This document shows positions 56,701 through 64,000 of a stretch of 64,000 bases of DNA, one piece after another. The stretch's first letter is position 1; the number at the start of each line of letters is the position of its first letter. The stretch covers positions 1,393,768 to 1,457,767 of the forward strand of contig SSNP01000093.1 of NCBI GenBank assembly GCA_006937955.1, given 5' to 3'. Below the pieces are notes generated by a model. It was given only the letters and a program-made list of their open reading frames with translations, did not search any database and was not told where the DNA came from. A program made the position numbers and the translations under genes. Origin of the DNA: Pachypanchax playfairii. Taxonomy: Eukaryota > Chordata > Actinopteri > Cyprinodontiformes > Aplocheilidae.

Positions 56701-59700
56701 AACGCAGATAGATTGAAAGGTCTGTTAATCAGTGTTTCCAAATATTTTTTAGATATAAAATGTTTCATATTACAGGTTAGTACAGAAATAACCACAAAGT
56801 CCTGAAATTTGTCTGAAATGGCCTCTTTAAGATTGTGTGAAAGATTTTCATGGAACTGGATGGATCTAACAGCCTTTTCTGCAGATAACTGTTTTTTTTC
56901 TCCAATTATTTGGTACAGAAGTAGTTTTTAATGATTTCATGGTAAATTGTCTATCCAGTTTTCAATATATCAGATCAATTTTTTGTTTATTTTTGGAGCG
57001 AAGGTGATAAGTTTCTGAACCCGTTTTGATTTTAGAGTGTTGACCTAAGAATGTCAACAGGATTAGTACAAAAACCCATTTCACATTCGAAGACATCTTC
57101 CATTTAAGGCTGCAGCTTTTGCATTACTGTAACTTCAGATAAGAGTGATGATACGTTTAATTCCTATAAATAACAAAATGAACTTTTGTCTCGTAGTTTT
57201 ATGACTAGTTGTCTCATGTCTGTTGAAAAGTGATGAAAAGGAAAATCTGCTGAAATATCACAAAATTATCTGAGAGACCAAAATGCAGGCTGAAGTCTCT
57301 TATGAGTACTGTTGGCTGAAGAGTCACATCTGTACTTATTCCATAAAATCTGATAAAAAAGATAAAAGTTTTATTCTGTGTACAAGTAATTTGTTTTACA
57401 AATACACTGAAAACCCCCTTTGGCATTTTCTACAGGCTGAGGCTGATGTAGCTGTACCTGGGTGAGTGTGTGTTTGTGTGTAAGCAGAGCTGGAAGGTAA
57501 TGTCCTACCTCTGTGCAGGAGGAAGGGTTTGGTGTAATCCCAGCTGGTGTTGTCATTGCGGACGACGTTCAGTCTGTTGGGCTGCAGGGGGCGACAGAGC
57601 ACAGCACCTCTGGGTGGGTGTGTGTGCGTGGGCATGAGAATGAGGATGCATTTGTGTGCGTGCACCTGAGTGTGTGTTTGATAGAGAATGTGTATGTATG
57701 TGTTTGTGTTTGTTTACCCGAGCATATTCGATCTTGAGTGTGCAGCAGCCGGAGTAAATGTCGGCTCCGTTCAGTGCCAGCTTGGCCTTCTGAGCATCCT
57801 CCACGGACTCGAATGTTAAGAGGCTTGTTAAGGATGACTCATCAGGATAACCAGCATGCAGCCAATCAGAGGAGAGAAACAAGACCCCCACAAACCTCGC
57901 TGGAGCCTGCTGTCAGCTTTAGTAAATCCAAATATGATGATGATGCATCAACAGCAGTAAAAATAAACCTACATGTAACACAAAGCTGCTGATAAACACA
58001 AAGTGAAAGAAGTCAGGATATTCCACCATGGCCTGGATGCCGTTGCGTTTGAAGATGACGATGCGCAGGACGTTACCGACGGGGTTGCAAACTTTGTACA
58101 ACACATCCTGTCAGAAACAGAAACAGAAACAATGCCTGGTCAAAGTGTGGCTGACAGAAGGACAACATCTTATTCTGAACTTCTATGTTTCACTTGAGAA
58201 AAGTGGAGCACAAAACATCCAAACAGACATTTTTATACACGCTTGTTCCTGTGCAGGGTGGGATTCGCCACGTGCACTTGTAACACACAGGTTAGTTAAT
58301 GGTGTCCCTAAACTAGTCCTAAGTGTGTGTGTGTGCGTGCGTGTGAGTGAATGGTTATTTGTCTGGTTTCTCTGGTTATTGTTCTAGAGGTTGTTCTGTA
58401 AACTGGGTTCTGCTGGTAAGAAGGGCCCAACTTGAGAAAATGACTAACATTGAAAAGGTGAACTATCTTAAAAGACCCCACAGGAAACCTTCCACAGTAT
58501 AACGATATGTTATTTGTACATACACTACCAGTCAAAAGTTTAGACACACTTTATAACAACAATGATCCTGAACCAACAGAGCAGAGGACCAATAAACCAG
58601 GAAACTGTTGGTAAAAACTCAGATAGCATTTTTTACAAAGGGAGTTCAGATCATTTTATTTATAAAAGGTTTTTGATCCATAAGTTGTAAATGTGACAGA
58701 AGCAGGTGAAGGTGGGACGAGGTGGAGGTAAAGCTGAACTCACAGTGGTAATTGGGTAGAGCGGGTTCTGGATGGACAGCAGCAGGACTTTGTTTCTGCT
58801 GGAGGGATCGTCTGCATTAGTGGGTCTGGTGATTCTCTGGCTGGTGGAGAAGTTAAAGAAGGCCTGCTGGTCAGCGATGTAGACAGCCTCACGGGCTCCA
58901 CACGTCACGCAGCGCTCTGCACTCTCCACATTGTTGAACTCCACCAGAGCTTGGCGCTTGAATGGCATCATCATCACGTAACTGCCGACAGAAGAGATGT
59001 GACGAGGAGGTTAAGAGGAGGAGCTCACTCAGACATCAGGTGTGATTGGCAGTCCTAATAACATGCTAACATTCAGAGACTGCAGCATCGTGAGCGTTAA
59101 CAGCAGCTGCAGGGTGCAATCGTCTTATTACAGCAGCTACCATCAAAGCATATGTCTGAGGTGGTGAAAAACTCTGACTGTTCCAGTCTGAATCCTGACG
59201 TTACAGCTGATTTAATCAACTTCAAAAGTCCTGCTACAAACAGACAGCAGCATTAAAAATTGTTTAACAAAACAGTGACATATTTCAGGAGGATGGAATT
59301 GGTTTGACTAATGGTAAATGTCCTGTATTTGTATAGCGCTTTTCTAGTCATTCAGACCACTCAAAGCACTTTCACACTACAAGGTTTTACATTCACCCAT
59401 TCACGCAACCCGATATGCAGATCGGGGGGCAACATGGGGTTCAGTGTCTTGCCCAAGGACACTTAGACATGTGGCGGTGGAAGTTCCGGGATCGATCCAC
59501 CAACCTTCAAATTAGAGGACGACTGCTCTAACCACTGAGCCACAGCCGCCCCAAAATAATAAAGTAATAGAGTAAATAATTGACATTGTTGACTCATTAT
59601 TGGGAAATTATTTTACAAGCACTCTGAAAACATTTTTCCTGTTTTTTTTTTCCAAGTTGTAAACTGGTATTTTAAAGAATTTGACATTGACACACAAACA

Positions 59701-61906
59701 CAAAACGATGCCACATTCTGACAGATAGTTTCCTAAATCCAGTCAGTTTTATAAAATCACCAGCGCTGAATCAGTTTGTTCATTAATGGAGCATGAGGTG
59801 GTGATGTGGCTGCTGCACAAAGAGATGCAGAATGAAATTAATCAGAAAATGTAATAAAAAAGGGAACTTGAGTCGGAAGTTTCCTTACAGGACACAATGC
59901 AGGGTTCTGGTCTCAGTCTGGTTTGGACTCTCAGTGCTCCTCTTTGTTTTGGTTTGAGTTCACTTCCTGTGTTCAGTTCGGTTTTATTTTCTATGTTCAG
60001 GTTATTTTTGTGTTCAGGGTTTCTGGGTTTCATTTCTCAGTTAGTATTTGGTTTGTTTGTTCTGTGGTCAGTAGTTTTCAGTTCACTCCTTGAGTTTCTG
60101 CTTCTTGTGTTTTATTTTGTCACTTTTCTGTCCGTGTACCAGTTTTATTGTTTAACCACTTTCTCCTGCTTGCCCAACCTGTTATTTATCTAGTAAATCA
60201 GTTCATCTGACTTTCTGTCTAGAAGCTCCTCATTCCAGTAATCAACCACCTCCTTTATCAGAAAACATTTCCCACAATTAAACAAAGTAATACAACTTCT
60301 CCCTTGTAGCTCAGAAAACACGTCTACAAGATTTAATCTAGGACATTTCCTGTTGCTGGGAGTCAGCATACCTGCAGCTTCTTGATGCAATCGCTTTCAA
60401 TCAGGTGAATCTACATAGTCTAACTGTCAAAGGTGTTTTAAGAAATGTGATTGTTAGAGGACAAGCTGTGCTTCCACATCAGGTTTCAGCTATTCACCCC
60501 AGCAGAAGGCCACTCGAGAGGATACTGTGGATACAAACTCCTGCACTTCTCCACTTACTGATTCACAGCTGTCACATCTGGGAGCAGAAATAAATTATTC
60601 TTCATCACACTAGTCTAATTTCAAGGATCCCAAAATGATTTCATTGACTGTTTTTCAGAAGAAATGTAGATCCCAAAGTATGCAGCAGATGTTTTGAAAA
60701 AAACCTGCATTCTAAAATGGGCTTTGAGTTGTCCAGTAACAGCATGAGATGTTTCTACCTCTTCTTTCTCCAAGCCAGCAGCTTCTGTCACTGTTTCTGT
60801 ACCAGCCTGTAGCCTAACTGTGCTGACATCAGCTTCTCACTTCATATTACCTGAAACTTTTAGAACTGGGGATTGTTATAAAGAAATATACTGTGAGAAT
60901 TGTAGCCACAGATAAGCATTTTGACACCATGCAGACTGGAGGAAGTGATGATATGCATTAAATTGACATGAGCTTCAGGAAGTTTCTCATTGTGGTAAAT
61001 GTGACGCAATCAGTTTGCAGTGCTGGACAGGAGGAGCACACGGAGCCTGGAGAGCGCAGCATACAACACTGAGATCTGTCACTTTGGAAAATCTGTAACT
61101 GATAATCCCACCTGCAGCAGACCAAGCATCACATGGTTGGAATGCACCTGTTATTTCCTCACGTGCGCTGATCTGATGAACCGTGCGATAGAACACGACT
61201 GAACACGCACACTGCAAAAACGGTAAAGTGAAATGTTCAAACCTGTATTTCTGCACGTGGAAGGAGCACGATGTCCAACCTCAAGGTTTGAAATGATTGT
61301 TTACTACAAACCTGTTGGTTGTTCTACATTGAAATTAGATGAATCTGATCTTCCAAACTCTGTAAGAGCCCAAATCTTGGGCCTCTAAAACACAGAAAGA
61401 CTAAAGACCTGGGATAACGTTATTTTAGAGGAACTGTCACACTGACATAAAACAAGAAGTAAAACTGATTCTGGGAGGTGAAACTCTGAACAGAAGATTA
61501 AAGTCTGAGACAAAGACCACAAAACATTCATATCTGTTTAGATATTACAACATCACTGAAACTTTTCTTTACGACAATGAAGTCAAAAGGCACATGGAAG
61601 TGTGAAGTAAACATGATAAACAAGACAAATGGATAGAAAATGTTCCATCAACCCTCAAACTTTTTCCTTATTCTGGACTAATTAAAAGGATTTATTTTCT
61701 TTTGTTTGGTTTAAACCTTGTTCCTGATTAGATTGTCTGTAAGAAAAAAAACCCACTGTTAAACAGAATATGAAAGGTTAGATATACCAGATGTTTCCAA
61801 ACTTTTCAAGTGCTTCCACCAGGTCGGCCTCAACCACAGCATCACACAGTCCACGGACGTGGACCACAGGAGACGGCGGGATGCGGTGACTGTCCTCCAC
61901 ACTGTC
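44739..61906 (-). CDS. hnrnpll: hnRNP L-like splicing regulator, all but the N-terminal exon (12 exons, 481 aa)
   Basis: RNA-binding protein of the hnRNP L/PTB group; in mammals it regulates alternative splicing, including CD45 exons in lymphocytes. Exons: 61788-61906, 58744-58981, 58022-58107, 57718-57814, 57509-57581, 48545-48598, 48179-48423, 45896-46017, 45302-45500, 45142-45199, 44954-45052, 44739-44794. Four RRM-like domains are visible: PPSPVVHVRGLCDAVVEADL with KRQALVEF; VCNPVGNVLRIVIFKRNGIQ; MVSGLHPTKMNCSRIFNLFC with GTALVEMG; and NIIQPPATVLHFYNAP to the end SSHL. MMMPFKRQALVEF and KQQSVIPSQVFEL mark it as HNRNPLL rather than HNRNPL. The intron after exon 58022-58107 is AT-AC; the rest are GT-AG. 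The N-terminal, low-complexity exon lies beyond the right edge. Confidence 0.96.
44954..45052 (-). CDS. hnrnpll: hnrnpll exon 12
   Basis: PSSKTLSGLLEFDSKTEAVE, then ALTVLNHHQIRIP. GT-AG borders. Confidence 0.94.
45142..45199 (-). CDS. hnrnpll: hnrnpll exon 11
   Basis: LCSEHNVPAFTKFKVFDAK plus one base; RRM4. Donor GTAAGT. Confidence 0.94.
45302..45500 (-). CDS. hnrnpll: hnrnpll exon 10: inter-RRM and RRM4 start
   Basis: CVSKQQSVIPSQVFELADGS, then NNRFSSTHSSRNIIQPPATV and LHFYNAPPTLSQNQLLK. Confidence 0.95.
45896..46017 (-). CDS. hnrnpll: hnrnpll exon 9: RRM3
   Basis: IKFMKSVPGTALVEMGDEYS, then VDRAVTHLNSIKVFGKKLNV. Ends with two bases of Cys. Confidence 0.95.
46424..46612 (+). CDS. Small basic ORF of the TIR element, probable first exon
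   Basis: MAEPKRTKKILTDEQKKRKR, then DWDRERAQSRVNIGRAFPEW and RELKEREG..., rich in Lys/Arg/Glu, 62 codons. The ATG is in AAGATGGCAG. The ORF ends at GAGAG|GTAAGTA, a near-perfect splice donor whose TAA is the apparent stop. So it may be the first exon of a spliced gene whose remainder is lost or in the gap. I recall similar short basic proteins in fish transposons; function unknown. Confidence 0.5.
   Translation: MAEPKRTKKILTDEQKKRKRDWDRERAQSRVNIGRAFPEWRELKEREGCQTHADLAVLLLER
46772..46850. other. Assembly gap (79 N)
   Basis: Run of N followed by nine G and a CGG-rich stretch, which suggests the gap spans GC-rich sequence that is hard to read. Confidence 0.99.
47174..47230. repeat. (TACCA)n microsatellite
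   Basis: About 11 pentanucleotide units, next to the 3' end of a minus-strand LINE. Confidence 0.96.
47235..47720 (-). pseudogene. L2/Rex1-type LINE RT C-terminal fragment
   Basis: Minus-strand pieces SLHWLPVEFCVLF and, in another frame, CGDRAFSASAPKLWNAPPL with FKACLKTHFF match the end of L2-like ORF2 proteins (family: GDRAFS..APKLWN.LP). Frameshifted. Not the same copy family as 39590-41125. Confidence 0.65.
48179..48423 (-). CDS. hnrnpll: hnrnpll exon 8: linker and RRM3 start
   Basis: GPHCPLLPLPSMSRYRR, a Ser/Pro-rich linker, then VSMVSGLHPTKMNCSRIFNL and FCLYGNVEK. Phase 0 at the donor GTTTGT. Confidence 0.95.
48545..48598 (-). CDS. hnrnpll: hnrnpll exon 7 (short linker exon)
   Basis: DRGKGRHAILGEFPSNGY, matching the HNRNPLL RGKGRQRQAILGEHPS linker. 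It is only 54 bases and lies 8.9 kb from exon 6. Confidence 0.9.
49711..50007 (+). mobile_element. tRNA-headed SINE, copy A
   Basis: Starts GGGGCGGCTGTGGCTCAGTG with A-box-like TGGCTCAGTGGTTAGAGC and B-box-like GGATCGATCCCGG. Then CCTTGGGCAAGACACTGAAC, and it ends GCGCTATACAAATACAGG and CATTTACCATTTACCATT. Same family as 59311-59552. Confidence 0.8.
50549..51685. mobile_element. hAT-like TIR element, copy 2 (1137 bp, TSD CAAAA)
   Basis: Ends CAGTGGCGGCTGGT and ACCAGCCGCCATTG, flanked by direct CAAAA at 50544-50548 and 51686-51690. No intact transposase. The 5-bp TSD is unlike the 8 bp of canonical hAT, so the superfamily label is provisional. Confidence 0.7.
51822..52384. mobile_element. TTAAAGGTACAGT MITE (563 bp)
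   Basis: Both ends read TTAAAGGTACAGT(G/A)TGTAA inward, inverted over about 25 bp with one or two mismatches. Non-coding. Confidence 0.8.
53588..54254. mobile_element. TTAAAGAGC MITE (667 bp)
   Basis: Inverted ends TTAAAGAGCAGCT and TTAAAGAGCAACT. The interior has CTGCTTATAAACC against CTGCTTACAGCC in inverse order, so the similarity extends beyond the tips. Confidence 0.6.
55140..55215 (-). repeat. SINE head fragment
   Basis: GGGATTTGAACCAGTGACC and GGTTACTGGACGACC are the reverse of a tRNA-like B box and spacer, like the SINE at 28185-28375. Confidence 0.45.
56325..56830 (-). mobile_element. TTAAAG-ended MITE, copy 2 (inverse of 2261-2845)
   Basis: Reads as the reverse complement of 2261-2845 over most of its length (CCATTAAAAACAGTTTTTCT, GAAGACACGACGTCTGC, GATAGATTGAAAGGTCTG) and ends GGCCTCTTTAA. 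Confidence 0.75.
57509..57581 (-). CDS. hnrnpll: hnrnpll exon 6
   Basis: PNRLNVVRNDNTSWDYTKPF, then LLHR plus one base. Acceptor CTGCAG, donor GTAGGA. Confidence 0.94.
57718..57814 (-). CDS. hnrnpll: hnrnpll exon 5: RRM2, after the AT-AC intron
   Basis: Begins A-TTC-GAG, completing Glu of MVEFESV. Continues EDAQKAKLALNGADIYSGCC, then TLKIEYAR. Preceded by TTAAC rather than AG; donor GTAAAC. Confidence 0.93.
57815..58021 (-). other. U12-type (AT-AC) intron of hnrnpll, 207 bp
   Basis: On the minus strand the donor is ATATCCTGAC (58021-58012), matching the U12 consensus ATATCCTT at seven positions. The branch site is TCCTTAAC (57834-57827), a full consensus match, and the intron ends TTAAC at 57815. 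Twelve bases separate the branch motif from the exon, within the U12 norm. Only this splice restores MVE-FESV. No GT-AG alternative in frame was found. Confidence 0.88.
58022..58107 (-). CDS. hnrnpll: hnrnpll exon 4: RRM2, before the AT-AC intron
   Basis: DVLYKVCNPVGNVLRIVIFK, then RNGIQAMV and two bases (GA). It is followed by ATATCCTGAC, not GT; the homology stops exactly here. Confidence 0.93.
58522..58550 (+). repeat. Tc1-like transposon end fragment
   Basis: ACACTACCAGTCAAAAGTTT followed by AGACACAC is the familiar outer end of a Tc1-like family. No body or second end nearby. Confidence 0.5.
58744..58981 (-). CDS. hnrnpll: hnrnpll exon 3: rest of RRM1 and linker
   Basis: YVMMMPFKRQALVEFNNVES carries RNP1, followed by AFFNFSTSQRITRPTNADD and VLLLSIQNPLYPITT. 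Donor GTGAGT. Confidence 0.95.
58982..61787 (-). other. hnrnpll intron between exons 2 and 3, contents
   Basis: Outside the SINE at 59311-59552 no exon or repeat is supported. 59890-60180 is a T/G-rich stretch of LTR-like composition, but without paired ends. Confidence 0.5.
59311..59552 (-). mobile_element. tRNA-headed SINE, copy B
   Basis: Reverse complement of the 49711-50007 family: ATGGTAAATGTCCTGTATTT at the left, CACTGAGCCACAGCCGCCCC at the right. Lies in the hnrnpll intron between exons 2 and 3. Confidence 0.8.
61788..61906 (-). CDS. hnrnpll: hnrnpll exon 2: start of RRM1
   Basis: DSVEDSHRIPPSPVVHVRGL, then CDAVVEADLVEALEKFGNI. Contains RNP2 (VVHVRG). Starts in phase 0, leaves two bases of Cys before GTATAT. 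Confidence 0.94.
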
Positions 61907-64000
61907 CTGGAGAGAGAAGAGAACAGATTCAGAATAATTCAGAGCAGAAACTGTTCTCATAGTTAATCTGAAAGGGATGCAGAACCCAACAGGTGATGCC
62001 AACCAATCACGAAGCCTCTTGTGTAAGAGCAATAGCATCATCTGAAGTCAGTCATATGAAAGACTAACAACTTCCTGTTTATACAACTTCATCATTATGA
62101 ACTCTGGATCCTGCTTCATTAACCCGAGATGATCCTCACTATATTCACTCACCAGTAATTTATCCCAACCAGAAGCTGAAACTTCCTTTAAAAACATTAA
62201 TCATGTGACGGCAAATAATAAAATGCTTTTATCTATTTCTATCATCTTTTTTATTTCCCTCTTTACAACACGTGGTGCATCTGACTGTCTCCTTTCATTT
62301 TATTTTCTTTTTTTTTGGTTGTGTCACAATATTCTGCTTCTTTTAAAACAGCATTACTCACATTTAAAGATTATTATAAACACTGCTGATAACTGTTGTA
62401 AAAATGTAGCTAGCACTTGTGACAGATTACGTCAGAAATGATTCATAATTTCCCTCACTGTGAGAGCATTTATTATAAAATCTATTCTGTAAAACTGTTT
62501 AGCCTCAATCAGTAAACAACAACGACAGGAATCATAAGAAACAATAATCACACGGCCGATTTGTAGCAATGATTCGATAAGAAACAGTCAGATAGCGTTC
62601 AGCTCAACAATAAATGTTTATAAAAGCTTTGACTTTAAAATACCTGAATGTACCAGAGTCACACAAGAAAAACTCCAAAGTGAAACAGCAGGATGGATTT
62701 ACCAAAAACAAACTGAAGCAGGTTTATGGTAAGTGAGCACTTTGTTTTCTTTATGCCACATATTTCTCATTCCAAACCCAGTTCCTCACACTTCCTTAAA
62801 GGCTTCATGTTTCACAGCAAACAAAGAAGCTTTGGAATGTAACTTTTGTAAGATGGTCTTCTAAACTGGTTAATTGACTATAACTTGGGTCTATTAAACA
62901 CAAGATCAGTCTATATAAACACTGCAGCGTCTGTTTAAACTACCAGAGAAATTTACTAGCTGTTATTCTTTAGGAGTCATTCTAAAAACTTTCTTTTAAT
63001 CTGCCTTTATGTTTGGGAACATCCAGAAATCCTTGCAACACCCAGATTTGGAACCATAAAGTCATGAGAGGGAGAAACATCTTCTTGGTTGGTGTCAAAC
63101 TGATCTGAGGTGTTTCTGAGCTGAACAACAACAAACGCATGACGGTTACAATCGGAAAATCTTCTCACAGTGAAGCGCCCTAAAGGCACAGTTTCTGTCA
63201 TTCTCAGAAGGAGGTTACAGTGTGCAGCGTGATGGTTTTTGCAGCATGACCTTTTCCTGCTGCAGGCACTGACGCTTGTGCAGATGCATCAGCGTTTGCA
63301 GAAAAGAAGCTCAGTCTGGTCTGACTGTCTGAAAGCTGCCCGGCAGCTCATGTGGGGACGGGTTCTAATCTAATCTGAGCTGGTTTCTCCCTGCATCCAA
63401 CCAGCACTTTATACTGATACCTGATTAAATAGGAGAGTTTTACTGCATGTTATCATTCAGCCAGAGATAATAAATGATTCCTCTGGTACAGCATCATGCT
63501 GAAGTTACACATGCACTAGGGGCTCATGCTTTTTGTTAACCACACTGATAAAAAAACTGCAGGACTCATGAAGTTAGTGAGTGAGTGTGTTTTGTCCTGG
63601 TCAGCGCTCCCTGGTTCAACTGCCTGTTTGTGAAACCCAACATCTAATTTTATCATCTAATTATCATTTGTTTAAATCTAAATAGTGAATCTTTGAAACA
63701 AACACTCTTCATAACACGAGTTATATCGACTCAGAGAAGACAACCAACTCCTGGATTCTGAGATATTTCCAATTCATCAGTCAGTCAGGTTGAGGAAGAT
63801 GCTTCACGCTGCTTAACTTGGATTATCTGGTTAAATCAAACACGTTCTGCATGTGAAAGCATCTTTGATTTAAAACCATATTTATGTCATTTAGTTTGAA
63901 AATAAAAGACAGAATCGGCCCAAATGTAAAAAAAGCAGTAAATCTTGGGCCACGTTGCACTATGACTTGTGAGTTTGAAAACCAGTGATACATGGGAGTT
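61907..64000 (-). other. hnrnpll first intron (partial)
   Basis: Searched on the minus strand for the acidic, Ser-rich first exon of HNRNPLL; none found up to 64000. No other feature is supported. Confidence 0.5.

Larger units (their letters stand above)
48599..57508 (-). other. hnrnpll intron 6 contents
   Basis: An 8.9-kb intron between exons 6 and 7, largely made of transposons (listed separately). 48640-49710, 52385-53587 and 54255-55140 contain nothing I can support beyond AT-rich unique sequence; 53515-53565 is a G-rich tract. Confidence 0.5.

Noticed and set aside
59890..60190. T/G-rich block that looks like another LTR
   Set aside because: No TG...CA ends with a matching target duplication could be found.

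Overview
The window is vertebrate nuclear DNA, almost certainly from a ray-finned (teleost) fish. Its genes are split by GT-AG introns and encode vertebrate protein families. The repeats are typical of fish: L2/Maui-like and RTE/Rex3-like LINE pieces, tRNA-headed SINEs, Tc1/mariner elements and many TTAAAG-ended MITEs. The fish order cannot be fixed from sequence alone.

Three protein-coding genes lie head-to-tail on the minus strand. (1) 951-18437 is the 5' part of a MARK-family Ser/Thr kinase, best matched to MARK4. Nine coding exons are visible, from the start codon to the middle of the kinase domain; the rest lies beyond the left edge. (2) 22724-36944 is a complete atlastin-2 (atl2) gene of 13 coding exons and 573 residues, encoding the GTPase that fuses ER membranes. 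(3) 44739-61906 is hnrnpll, the hnRNP L-like splicing regulator. Twelve exons and 481 residues with four RRM-like domains are visible; only the N-terminal exon is missing, beyond the right edge. atl2 and hnrnpll are also neighbours on human 2p22, whereas human MARK4 lies on chromosome 19, so the MARK-atl2 junction differs from the human order.

Layout: 1-950 is an intron of the kinase gene with a CA repeat and a decayed L2 fragment. 3001-8055 is a roughly 5 kb minisatellite of a 19-bp unit with a clear higher-order pattern, inside the intron behind the catalytic-loop exon. 8518-9159 and 24238-24836 are solo LTRs with perfect 5-bp target duplications. 11238-12767 is a dead Tc1-like transposon and 37564-39104 a dead mariner. 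26158-28687 is a nested stack: a TTAAAG MITE split by an L2 tail, a hAT-like element and a SINE. 46155-46955 is a TIR element with perfect 25-bp ends, a small ORF ending in a splice donor, and an assembly gap.

The most notable gene-structure observation is the intron at 57815-58021 of hnrnpll. It reads as a minor-spliceosome (U12-type) AT-AC intron: ATATCC donor, TCCTTAAC branch site, AC acceptor, with the frame restored only by that splice. No wholly new protein system was found. The unexplained coding-like pieces are the ORF at 26905-27055 and the small basic ORF at 46424-46612.
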